NCBI GenBank assembly: GCA_013396915.1
Contig: VWZL01000585.1
Coordinates: 62,001 to 126,000 of the forward strand
Origin: Stercorarius parasiticus
Taxonomy: Eukaryota; Chordata; Aves; Charadriiformes; Stercorariidae
DNA length: 64,000 nucleotides
Direction of reading: 5' to 3'
Positions 39,207 to 51,760 of the stretch are shown in pieces. Numbering within the stretch: the stretch's first letter is position 1; the number at the start of each line of letters is the position of its first letter. Both the position numbers and the translations under genes were made by a program. The notes under the pieces are model-generated. The model saw only the letters and a program-made list of their open reading frames with translations. It was not told the origin of the DNA and did not search any database.

Positions 39207-42200
39207 GTCAGCTCAGCCCATATGGATTACCGGAGCTGCGGGGATTTCTGTTAGCAGAGTGCTCAGGCTATTGGTTTAGATGGATTTACTTCAGTTACAA
39301 ATTTGTCCAGTTTTTTTTTTCTTCTCTTTGACGTGCTGTTTGTGTAACAGCAGTACTTGGCTCCTCTGTGCAAAAGCCTCCTGGCATGGAACCAGTATGG
39401 AGCAACGTCCCTTCTAGTGATGAGGGAGGTTGTGTACAGAAGGATGGGATTTGGTTTTCATGTGAAATCGTTGAGCCCTTGGGCATGCTGTGGAGCATGT
39501 GGGGTAGTCCCTGGGCACACCGGCATACCCAGAGCATGTCACAGCAAGGAGCCAAGGGAGAGGAGCGGAGGAAAAAGAGTAATAGTTTTGTTATCTCATT
39601 CAGCTCTTTCACTTTCCTTCCAAATTGCTTTAGGAAAGTGAAGTGCTGTTTGTTTACTCATCCATCCTACTCCGCATCTGGCAGAGATCCCAGCTCACTG
39701 CGATGTGCAAGAAGAAATCCTCCTGAAAGCTGTGAAACATTGGCGTAGTTCTTCCCCAGCCCAGGGCTGGGAGGCTTGCATCACCCTCCCCCGGACACTG
39801 AAATTCTCCTTTCCTTTCCTTCAGAAAGCCTCATAAATCAGCATCTCGCATTGAGTCAACATCTGGCAGCCTGCCTCTCTCTGCTTCTGCCCTCACTGGT
39901 AAAATGAAACTATGGCCCTGCTGTTACATGTCACCCAGCTTGGAGCCATTTGTGTGTCCTGGGCCAGCCTGCCAAGACACCCGGCTCTGAAAACCTTGGC
40001 AGCGCTGGGCTGCTCATTAGCTCAGCAGTGGCAGCGTGCTACGCAGCGTGAGCCATGCAGGGCGAATGGCCCTGTGTGGGAGGTAGCTCCTGCCTTCCCT
40101 GGCACTCCTCCCCAGGCAGAGCCTAGCTGTGGGGTAAAGCCCCCCAGCCCATCCCTGCCCCACTCTGTCCCAGCTCCCCGCAGCGTTGCTTAAGGGGTGG
40201 CTGTGCTAATTGTATTCTTATAGCCTTGTGCATGGATGTTTTTTAAAGTTTTCCCTTCCTGACTTCCTTCACGTTGCATCATTGGGTGCTGGATTTGATT
40301 TCCTCCGTGTATTTGAAGAACAACCACCTTACCAGCAAAGCCAGCATTAGGAAACAATGGAGCCAGGGCTGTGCGAGCAGAATTCCCTGCCCTTCATCAC
40401 ATGTGCTTTGCAAGAGGGGATTTCTTCCTCTGGCGGGGCAGTGGGTGGCTGGTGTTTCCGCAGGGGCAGCCAGCCCTGGCACTCTGCGGTGAGCCTGCCC
40501 GCCCGGGGCACATGGGCACACAAGGAGAGGCAGCCTGGACTGGCAGTGCTGGGCTTTGGGTACTTAGCTCTGGGGACACATTTTTCAAAGTATTTACCTT
40601 TTCCATTCAACCTTGTGTTTACAATGGACAAGCTGAGTGGGCTCAGAAGCCCATACAGCATGGTATCCTGCCTCAGGTGTCAGGACTGCGATGTATTCTA
40701 TTTCTTCAGTAGTTTGTGAGGGATTTCTCTTGTGTAAATCTGCTGGTTTCTGAGCCTATCTGACCTTTTAGCTTCCTCTCACGGCAATGACTTCCACCTA
40801 TTGCGTGAAAAAAAGCTAGAATTCTTTGTTTTCCATTTAAACCTGCTATTTGTCCATTTAATGAGATGCTTACATCTACCTGAGCTTGCTTTGTAAGGAG
40901 CAGTGAGCATCGGTCCCAGCTCACCCTCCTGACACTCATCGCTCTGAGGGTCCAACCCCTGCAGCTGCAGGGCTTGCTTTGGTCTTTCTGGAGTGGTGTA
41001 GCTCAGGGTATCCCCTTTCTCCTCTGACCTTCTAAGATCCTGGGATGGAGGCAGGGATGTGGTGGAGAAAAATCTTTGGAGAAAGGAGTTACCAAACCCC
41101 TATGACACTTCTGAGGATATCCCAGGGCAGGGAGTTTTTTGGAGTTTGTAGCACTGCACCACTCAGAAAACCAAAAGCGTCTCCTGTGTAGTTTGTGGTG
41201 AGCAAGCCAAATTGTAAATGAGTGCTGCAACAGCAGCCATGCTGTGCTGTGGCCCACGCACTCGCTAACATGCTTCAAGACAACTACGGGCTTTAGCAGC
41301 AGGGGCGCATGTCAGGCACGCGTCCCTGGACCTGCCTCTGCTCCATGGGGACAGGATGCACTCGCGTGGGGCCAGTGCCTGAGACACTGTCACCTGCCCC
41401 TGGCTGCTTTGACTGATGGGCTGAGACCCACAGCAGCCTCTCCTGCTAGGAGCTGTTTCGAGTAGAAAGGCAGTTTGCGAACCCACTCTGCTCCTAGAAA
41501 CTCTGTGGCTCTGTGTCAAAAGCTCCTCTGCAGGAGTTTCCTTCCCATGTTTGCTCAGCAGCTGCTTTCTGAGCTCTGTCCAGAGGAAGGCGAGCAGGAT
41601 GGAAATGCCATGAAGAAAAGCAGGCTGGGGATCCCTGTCATGCACCAAAGGCAGCCCCTTCTCCTTTCATGCTGGGCTTGCCGAGAAGCTGGGGAGTGAT
41701 GGCCGAGCACTCGCCTGGGGCTCAAGCAGGGGACAGTTGTGTCACCCAACATCCCGCAGCCTCCTCACTGAGCTGGGTGGCTGCCTGCCATCTCTGCTCA
41801 CTTGCTTTTTGCCTTCCCAGCGCTGAGCTTCTGTTACTGCTGTCTCTGGCAAGGTTTAAGAAAACATGAGTCACCCTCAGCCCAGATCAGAAGCAGAATC
41901 CAGCCCTCCAACTCCTTCATGCATTATCACTGCCAGCCTCCCTGGGTTAGTACTTCCTCACGGAGACTTCCTGACGCCTGGGAGATGCCCTGGACAGGCT
42001 CCATAGCTTGTTTGAAAAACCAGTGGAAGGTTCCATGGAATGAAATGTTTGAATGTCTGGTTTACTAAATCACTGAAAACATTTGCCCCTGCTCGTCTTT
42101 GCAGACAAAAGTATCAGAAGCTCAGTCATCCCCATATGAAGTGTTTTGTTTTGCTCTTACAGCCTTCATTATTTTGGCTTTGAAACAAGCACTGTTAGTT

Positions 42201-44954
42201 TTGAAATGAAACCTTATTTTGAAATGAAACCTGGAAGTATTTAATCTTGAAAGGAGCTAACAGAAAGTTACTGTCTGTGGGAATGTGCCTGCTCTAATTT
42301 CAATCCAAATGATGTTAACATGACTCAGTCCAACCCGTCCGCTGATTTTATTGAACTACTGGATTGCATTCAGAGGAAAGAGGTTGGTGGTTTTGGCAGA
42401 AATTAAGGGATTTCCACCCAAATCAAGTACGTTTGCTCAGACTAAGAACAGTCACAAACCTTTTCCTAAAATCTAACCTGTGAGCAGCCCTTTCAAAGGC
42501 ACGATGCTTGAGAGCCACTGTTTTCTGTATGCTCAACCCCCTGCTCACAGCCGAGGTGAGGAGGCTGGGGAGCCCAGCACAGCGACCCTCTCCCTGCTAC
42601 TGGGCTTATCTCCCTCCATTTGCCGAGTCCCAGGCCCCTGTTCCCATCACCTCCTCCATTGCCTCTCTTGATCTATTGCTGTATTCACGCTGTATTTCTC
42701 CTGACATTCACCCCCAGGAAAGGCATATCGTACTTTCCCGCAGGCTTTTATTTGATAGGGTTTATCTTGCTGGATTTTGTTGGTGGGAGAGAAGGGTATA
42801 GAGATTATGTGTTGGGAGTGTCAAATGGATGATCGGTCACATTTTTAAGTTGATCATCCCTTTCTCTTGTGACAGCAGCCACAGAAGCCTGTGCTTGGCT
42901 TCTGCATGCCCCTACCACGATACAGGCATGAGTGAGTTTGTTTCGGGAGAGAGCTAAGAAAACAAGGCAATTCCCCCAAGCGCAGCACACGAGGGAATGC
43001 AGCCAGCAGTTGAAGTGCAGCTTACCTGCTGTTTCACACCCCACTGGTGCGTGGAGGTTTGCACGTGAAAGCTGACCCTCTCTATTTACTTATCTGCTTT
43101 CTCTATTTACTTTCAAAACAGAAAAGCTTATTGAGACTCCACCAGAAGCAAAATTAAGACTTCGGGCAGTTTTGTAGCCATAGTAAGGTTTTCTGCCCAG
43201 CCCCAGGAACTGATGATCTGGCATTACCAGTTGGCACCTGTTGCATCCCTGTTTAATTATTATCCTCCTTCAGAAGCCTCTCCCATCAGTCTCCCCCGGC
43301 AAAAGGTCAGAAACCTTCTTTCCTACTCCTCTTGGCTGAGGGAGATGTCATTTATGAGCTCGCAGAAGTGGGCAGGTTGCTGACAGATTCCCAGCTGCCC
43401 ACCTGACACCTGGCAGGATGACCTCATGTGGCATTCCAAGGTGAGGGCAAAGGAGAGGAGGAGCAGGCAGGGAAGGTGCGGCCGGAAAGGGGGCGTATTT
43501 TTGTTTGCAAATGTTCTGACTTTAGGGCATCCCAGGAAAAGGATGCGAGAAAGGTCTTGTGATGACAGGGCAGCCTTGCAGGGCTTCAACATGCCCCCTC
43601 ACTCCTGCTGTGATGCAATCCTTTGGGAGCTCCCACCTCCGCATACATGTAAGGCTTATTTTGTTTACAAAGATCCAGATGTTTCCCCCACACGTACGAG
43701 CTGCTACTCACCGTGTTTACACCACCTGCCAGCACATCAGGAGATATCCAGCAAATCCCCCATGAGTGCCCAAGCTCGTTGGGAGGTATTGTAGTTAGGA
43801 GCCTCTCTATTCAGCCTGAAGCTGCCTGGGCAGCTAATTTTCTCATCCTGACATGACTCAGTGTGCCTATTCTCAGAAAATGCCTGTTTCTTCTCACCCT
43901 GCTCAAGTTTTGTTGCAATGTAGGTGGAGGGAGGAAATCAGCTAGACCTCCATCCCCAGGGAAGCTTGAAAAATCAGGCAAAGACCATAATTCAGCTAGT
44001 GACCCTGGCCTGCTTTTGCGTGGTGATTTACACCAATGTGGAAGACAAGCAGCAACCATTGCTCAGCCTGAGAAAACTTGCACCCAGAATAAGGCCTCTC
44101 TTATTGCTGTATGACAGCCAGCTACAACCATTCTGTTCATCTTGTGTCACCGTGCAGAGGTGGTGGGACAGGGAGAATAATAAGCCAGAGGGACCCCAAC
44201 GCCAGCTGAAAGGCTGTGATGGGTGGGACATCCTTCATGAATTTTGCTTTAGGCCCTTTTTTGGATAAGTACCAAAAGCAGGTCCAGGAACAGGGACCAT
44301 ATGTCCAATCCTAACCTGTCCTTACTCGTATCTCTTGGCTTACGGCCACAATGGCATACCAAGTAGCAACAGCAAGGATTCGACATGGCTTTGCCTGCAG
44401 TATCCCATGGCCTGATGGTTGGAGGTGGCTGGCCTCCAAACTAGTAGGACCCAAGCACTGGTTTCCAATGGAATTGACACGCACAGGACAGGCACCCCGG
44501 AAGCCCATGTGGCCAGTGGGGATTTTGGGGGCTGTCCAGGGAGGGCAAGAAAAGATGATAGCTTCCTGATGGCCCTCTCCAGCCTCCTAGAGGAGAAGGA
44601 GTTGTGGGAGCAAGACAGCCTGGATTGCCCTCTGCAGGGCTTCATAGGCACCTACCTCTCCATCACTCACAGAGGGGAAGCAAGGTTGCCCTCCTGGGGC
44701 AGGGGCCTGGCGTTTGGGCAGCGTGGTGCCAAGGTGGGCACCAAGAAAAGCTTGGGCTCTATGATCACCGGCTCTGTTGGGAGAGCCTAAATTAGGCAGA
44801 AGTCCAACATATCCTGCCATGGTGGATGGTTACATTAACAAAAGACGACTGATGACTTAGAGGAGGCGTATCCAGTTCTGCATACACAGCAAGGCAGTGA
44901 GTTGCTTAGAAAATAATTTCTTCAGGCAGAATCATGTTTTGTGGGGACATCTGG
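39207..44954. other. Intergenic, nothing recognised
   Basis: Moderately GC-rich sequence with several overlapping 90-127-codon frames on both strands (for example 40357 plus and 41265 minus). None has a domain, a splice context or a credible start, so I treat them as chance. Confidence 0.5.
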
Positions 44955-45290
44955 GGCCTACAAGAAAGTTGGAGAGGGATTTTTTACAAGGGAGTGTAGT
45001 GACAGGACAAGGTGTAATGGCTTCAAACTGTAAGAGAGTAGATTTAAATTAGATATTTGGAAGAAATTCTTTACTGTGATGGTGCTGAGGCACTGGAACA
45101 GGTTGCCATGGGGAGTTGTGGATGCCCCATCTCTGGAAGTGTTCAAGGCCAGGCTGGATGGGGCTTTGAGCAGCCTGGTCTAGTGGGAGGTGTCCCTGCC
45201 CGTGGGAGGTGTCCCTGCCCATGACAGGGGAGTTGGAACTAGATGATCTTTAAGGTCCCTTCCAACCTAAACCATTCTATGATTCTATGA
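44955..45290 (+). repeat. CR1 LINE fragment, 3' end
   Basis: Plus-oriented, about 335 bp, ending TTCTATGATTCTATGA. It contains a short local tandem duplication of GGGAGGTGTCCCTGCCC near 45184-45222. Its tail supplies the last codons of the long minus-strand open frame described at 45239-46027. Confidence 0.93.
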
Positions 45291-46027
45291 TCAGTGCTGT
45301 CACAAAGCTCAGCTGCCTGGGGCTGTCCAGGGGTGGGCAGGGCAAGGCAGGGATAAAAGCTGTCCCAAAATACGAGTACCCCATGGACCACTATGGCTGT
45401 CCCAGTGTGGCTCTCAGGAGCAGTGGTGGTAATATGGGCTTTTAAAGTTCTAACTGCCTGCCTCGAGCACTGCTGTGCCATTAACAGATGAATCAGTGCT
45501 GGAGACCTTAATCCAACCGCAGATGCAGCTGGAGACAGTGTATGAAGTTTACGAAGTGGCCATGGTTGCATCTGGCTGCTGTCTGACCTGTACGGTTGGT
45601 GGAGACATGATTTAACCGCCTGCCCGAGTGTGACTTCTCCACACTGGCTTTTTATGTTACCTCTTGCTGCATTCCTCATCATTGTCTGGCTGCAACCAGA
45701 GCAGGAGCAAGAGAAACTCTCAATCATTTGAATAGTGTCAGAGTGTTTCCTGCAATCCCCCAGTGACCAGTCTGGTATTTTAAGCTTTGGAAAACGACCA
45801 CAGCAATTCAGGTCCATTTCAAAGAAAACTGTGAGACTGGGCCAGAGGTTCATTTTCCCACCACATTCCTGAATTCGTGTGCCTTGTTGTTTGCTGAAGT
45901 TGGTATTAAAGAAGCTGTAAGGAGCAGGTGATATGCCTGGCGTATCTGCCTGTGTGTTTGAGGATGGAACAGGGTGTGCAAGCATTGCAAAACAGAAACA
46001 GCTAAGATGAACAATTCTAAGTACCAA
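45239..46027 (-). other. 262-codon open reading frame of unknown status
   Basis: This is the longest stop-free frame outside recognised elements. It opens at a TTG; the first ATG is codon 15 (about 45985), leaving 248 codons that are rather rich in cysteine and serine. I recognise no domain. Its last ~17 codons come from the tail of a CR1 element, and no splice partner or promoter is evident. It may be chance openness; equally it could be a lineage-specific gene or part of a noncoding transcript. I do not call it a gene. Confidence 0.15.
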
Positions 46028-49000
46028 AAGTGCTCAAATATTTGAGACACAATATCCATAACTGCAGGCCCTGCTTAATCTTAATTAGTTGTTGCAATTT
46101 CCTGGGTTTGGAGAAAATGCATGTGTAAAAGTATTGCAAGAAGGGTACTGAATGTATGTGGTCAGGAGGTCTGAGGCCCAAGGAAAAGGTACCTAAGAAG
46201 TGAGACATCTGATGTGCATCACTGCTGAGCAAAACGTGTTAATCAATGTGCTTATGCACGTGATCCTCAACAGATCATTACCTGGGCATCTTTCATTACT
46301 TAAGAGAGAGCTGTGTTTTTTCCTTATCACTGTACGACTTATGAGTGTATCCTCTGAATAATCTAACTTGTTGGGTTTTAATCAAAATAATTCTTATTTA
46401 AAACTATGTGATTTTACAGCCTCTTGGTATGATGTCTAGTAATTTGTAATACAGTCTCTCGTGGCACTGTATGAATTAGCATTGGGCCTCGGGGTGCTGA
46501 TAAGCCAAGATACTGTCCTGGCCTGCAGAACCCTGAGCATTGAGAGGATGTCCATCCTTGGAGCCTTCCAGGGCAGAGTCCCTGAGATGCCTGTGGTCCC
46601 TGGCACTTCCAGGCTCCTCTCTCCACCTTTGTTTGTAGACCTCACAAGCTGGAGAGCTGTCTGCTGCTTCCTGCCGTTCACCTCGTGAGCAGCCAGTATC
46701 TGTAACAGCACTTTTTTTTGAGGCAAGGAAGGTGCAACCTTCTAAACCCATTTCTAATGAAGGTTGCAGATTTGTCTGTACGCCCTGTTGTAGCACCAAC
46801 CTGCTAATTACATTGCTCGCTGGTCTTGTTGTCTGTGTTTGTGGCTTTCCTGGGTTCTGAAACACACTGTCCTAGGGAGTTTGTGTGCAGGAGCAGCGCC
46901 GGTCAGCAGCGAGCAGGGGAACACAGAGGGGAAGGCTCATCCGCAGGTGAAGAGCTTGCACCTTGATACAAATGGAGGAGCTGCTTGTCTCTCGGCAAAG
47001 CCATCTTCACAATCTGCTTGGAAAACCCTTCAGGTCTTTCCCTGTGTGCCCTTTGCCTGTGTTACTGCTGGTGAGGTACCTTCTTTGAGCTATTTGTGAA
47101 TGGTTTTAGCCACAGGCAGCTGTCCTGCCTTCTGTCACCGTATGTATGCTTTGCCTACCTCTGCACCCGACTGTGGCCGCAGAGTTGTTTTTTGGTGATT
47201 TTTGTCTATCTCTGCTCTCTTGATCAGCTGTGTTTACAATGTGAAGCATGGCAGATGTTAATTACGCAGAAAAGGTTGTTTCCACTAAGCTCAGGTTTTA
47301 GTTACTGATTCAGCCTCTTCTCTGGTTCTGACACAGCTTTCCTTAGGCAGCAGTGATGCGCTAACCTAAAATCTTGGAGTATTTATGTCATGCTTCTCGA
47401 GACCAGTGACTCCGGTGTTCAGCTCAGGCCATTCCCTCCTGCAGCGCAGTCCGTGACGATGACCACAGTTTGTCTGGTCCAAACTACGTGCAGATACCTG
47501 GGAGAACCTGAAGGGTCAGTGGAGGGTTATCTGTCTCCATCTGCTATTACTTTTTTTGCTGTTATTCAAACAAACCCAGGCAAGAGGCATGGGTGTATGT
47601 GACACTGCCCACAACAGCAAGGAAGAGAGTCCTGGCTGCTTTCTGGTACAGGTCAGCTGAGATCTCTGGCTGTCTGACAGCGCAGTCAGCACAACCATCA
47701 GGATTTGGTGTGTGGGCCATGAAGCACTGGCACGGAAAGGCAGCACCTGCCCCTGCTTTTAGAAAGGACACTTCCTGTAAAAGGAATTAAGCATAATTCG
47801 AGGTGTACCTGGAAGATGACTCGAGTTATTGCAGCCAACTGGGATGCAGTGAGATTTTTCTCATACAAGCTGGAGCAAATCTTTTCTTGTAAAGGGTAAA
47901 TACTGCTAGAGACAATGTATAATCCGGTCTGGAGGCTTTCCAGAGCTGGTGAGCAGCCACTAGAATTAGTCCTTCACGTCATCAAGAGTAGAACATATGA
48001 CACATAAAAGAAGTTTCTTGTTGGCAGGTGTGTTAATGTACTTTGGTCTTATGGAAAGTGACGAAGGGAGAAGCAGAGCAACCGATGTTTCAAAATGCTG
48101 CACATAACCCCCCAACAAATCTGAAACCAAATCTCATCTGTTTGGCCCCCTTAAATGTATGCGTCCTGCTAACTTTCTGTGCTGGTGACAGTAAGCCAAA
48201 TAAGCAGACATTGGCATAACAGAAACCTTAAATTAAAAAAATAAGACAAAGGAAAGTGAGTCCTTTGAACTCCATGAGATAACACCAGTGATATCTTGTC
48301 TCAGGGATCTACTTGGTGATGAAATCATAAGATTGCTGTATACTTTATGAACCAGATCCTGTGCTGGGTTAAATGTTTATCCTCGGAGGTGTGTTCAATA
48401 CCATTTTTTTTGCTTTATAAATACAACAAACAGGTCTCTGGATTGTCAGTAAATAGGTGTGAATTTTGCCTTAAAGCAACCAATGAAAGCAATTATTAGG
48501 AAAGTACATTTGTGCCCACGACAAGTTTTGTCTTGCCCCAAATCTTGTCCTATTTTACTCTCTTAACACTGATGGACCACCCAAACACCCTGGCCAGAGG
48601 CCCAGCTCCAAACCCTGCTGCCTTGTCTGGCCACCAAAGAGCAGCATGGGCTACCAACCCTAGCAAACCACAGAGGCAGGAGATATTACAGAATGGTTGG
48701 TGACAGCTGTCTTATTAAAAAGGTAATTGTGCAAGGATTTACATTAAGAGGAGGAAATAGATGTTTGAAGAGGCAGCGGTTGTGTTTAAGTATTTGCAGA
48801 GGTCTGGTTCACTGAGCATGGTCTCACAGGAAAAACACTCCTTTAGTCCTGTCTTCTGTCTGTCCTTCCCCATGTTCTCAAAGTCCTAAGCACAATCTGT
48901 GGACCTGCCACCAGCATCACATCTCTCCTGAGCCTGCCTGGGCGTTCTACCCAGTGTCTCCCCGGGGACAGGTCAGCCAGCCTCACTGCCCCCTCCTACC

Positions 49001-51359
49001 TTGGGCTGTGGGTTTTCTAGTCCTCAGGCTCCTGCTGTCTGGTGCGGTGAGTGAAGTGAGCCCCTGCCGGCACAGCACGTGGGGTGCTGCCCTGGAATGC
49101 CGAGCAGCTGCCAGCAAGCTCACTGCTTGGCACCTTGGTGGGGAGACAAGCCTTCAGCCTGCGCTCTACTTGCCCAGGTTACTAGCCCTTTGCAGCCTTC
49201 CCCATCAGCTTAGAGAACTGAGCAAATGAGCTCCCAGATCCTCCCTGGCTTTAGGGCATACAAGGCTGCAAAAGGCAAATGATAAATCTTTCTGCAGCTC
49301 TCTCGCCACTGTCTCTTTCTGGCCTGGTACCCATGCCCCTTCTCCCAGTCCTCAGTGAGCATTACTCAATTAGTTTTACTTGGTGGACTACCCTGTAGCT
49401 GGATACTTCCAAGCTGGTTACTTCCAAGCATCCCTGGTGCTGGTCCAGATCCCTTGGAAAACAATAATCAACTGTCAGCCCAGAGAACAGCTCTATTGGT
49501 TGAAGCTTATGGATGTTGCTGAGAAAAGTCTAGTAAGTCAAAACTTCCCAACCAGTTACTGCAGGAGACTGTTGGATTTTGTATTATCCTTTCCCATTTT
49601 GATACCTGAATATCAAAACTAAATTCCTGTTCTTTCTGCTGCCTGAGCTGGCCAGTGCTAGCTTTACAGCAGTGTGCCGAGCACACTTCAGCTTTCTTGT
49701 TCTCTCTCGCTGGTGAAACAGAGAAGCAATAGCTGTGACTCATGCTGGCTGATGAAATGTTAAGTGGTGTCTAAAAACCACAGGCTCATTATCCACCATT
49801 ACTGGTAACCATCTGTGGTAGAAAAGGAGATGACTTTTAAATAGACATGAATGGAGTATAAATGAAACGTTTGCCATTGTTTTTTCTTGTACCCATGTAA
49901 AGAGAAGGAGCCCCCATCCCATTCTGCTCTGCACCGCCTTCGGTAGTTTCTTCTCAGCTGGAAAGCAAGAGCCCCCGGCCCTAATGGGTGCAGTGAGGTC
50001 AGCTCCTTCTTCAGGGGTGACCGTGGCTCTTACATCAGCTTTGTCACCCTGTCCCTTGCCTTACATGAGTGCAGAGGTAGGAAAGAGGAGAGAGAAGGGA
50101 AGGAATACACGGTGGCCACCTCTGTAGTTTATGCATTACCCTGTGTTAAATACAGGACACAGCAGGGGCGGAGATTGCTTTAAAATTGTGGAGGAGTCAG
50201 TAATCCCCCGCTGATGACTGTGTTCTGTGAAATGGGTCTCATGAAAAGCCCTGTGAGGGACAGACAAGGAGGTCCCGTTTCAGTGGCAGTAAGCACAGGA
50301 AGGGGAATGCACTGTCCCTCCAGAGTTAGGGACTGTCTCCAGAAACTGCCTAGTCCAGCCTTGTCCTTAACACCTCCAGCTGTAATGAGCTTTGAGGGGG
50401 GACCTAAAACTTCAGTGCGCTGACCTCGCTGAACAGAGCTGTAAGATGTGATTTTAGCACCATCTACAAGCTCCTACAAGGCCTTAACAACCCCAACTAA
50501 CAAAAATGAATGTTTCTCATCTCAAAGGGACTTTTAACCTTGTGGCAGAAGGGTTCTCCAGATACAAACAGAAGCAGATGGTATGGAAACTTACTGGTAA
50601 GGATAGTCAGTCCCTCGAGCAATTAAACTCAGGATTTGAATTGTTCCAACCTTTATTTCAAGACAAGCGCATGTATATATATATTTGTAGGTCAGCCTAG
50701 TTCAGCCTGAAAGTGCAGAGGAATCAGTGTGTGAAATGCCCTCTCCGGCTCTAAACAAGAAGAAAGGGTGCGTCCTTTGAGGTACAAATCCATTTGTCCG
50801 TAGGCATCATCTTCCTTGCTGTCCCGCGCATCCCTGCCCACACCACTGACATGGCCTGCCCTGTCCATGTTAGCCCACATTGGGAAGCACCAGCATTACA
50901 TACCCTTGGGGAGAGCTGAAACTGAGGCCAAGCTGTAAAAAAAACAGAGTATGTGAAAATTTCGTGTAGTTTTCATACTGGTGAAAAAGTCTGCTCAAAC
51001 CCAGCGAATGTATAATTCACCAAGCCCCCACCCCAATGGACACTGCAAGGTTACAAAGGAAAATTTTATTAGCTTTTAGGAAGGAAAACACATTCTCACT
51101 TCGATGTACTTTAAGACAGCAGAATGTACTTTTTAAAAAAAAAAAAGGTAAAATATATTTTAGAAGGTAGAATCTCTCTCATTAAGTAAGAATAAAGAGC
51201 TGTAAAAAGGTCACAAGGCCCTGTGAAACTAGACACTTGGTACAAACAATAAATGTCTTGCTAATGAATATACTCTTGAAGAAGAACAGAAGGCTGATAA
51301 CAAGGAACATCCCACCACAGGAAGCACCGAATCTGGCTGAAAACCAGAGAGCTGCTGCA
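46028..51359. other. Intergenic, nothing recognised
   Basis: Short frames only. A 15-bp direct duplication (GGATACTTCCAAGCT-like, near 49400-49430) and a C8 run near 51464 (the latter inside the LTR-like block) are the only local structures noted. Confidence 0.5.
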
Positions 51360-51760
51360 TAAGGCATAGAGTCAGCAAAAATTTGCAGTAACTGGGGGAA
51401 AGGTAAAGGTGGCAGTGGGAGATGGCGACCACCAACTCAATTGGAGATGGAATTGGACTACCCCCCCCATGGTGCTGGAGGATGCGCACATCAATTAAAG
51501 GACCTTGTAACTTTAAATGAAAGCGAGAGACCGTACTAACCAATAGAAATTGTTAAGATAAGGTACTAAGCAATAATTATGATTAAGGGTGTGTATTTCT
51601 GTGGTTTGCACCATATAAATAGTCCTAAGAGATTTTAGGCCGGTATGCTAGCTTTGTGGATTCCCACCTAGCACCCATCTCTGCAGAAATTAAATAAATA
51701 GATAACACTTCTACTCTGTGGGCATACTGGCATCTGCACACCCGGTAAACAACCCTGCAT
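51360..51760 (+). mobile_element. Probable solo LTR
   Basis: The block has promoter-like spacing on the plus strand: CCAAT at 51540, TATAAAT at 51614-51620, then ATTAAATAAA (51689-51698) as overlapping poly(A) signals about 75 bp further on. A C-rich stretch ending near ACCCGGTAAACAACC follows. This order is typical of a retroviral U3-R-U5. The termini and any target-site duplication could not be fixed, and no internal retroviral sequence is adjacent. Confidence 0.35.
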
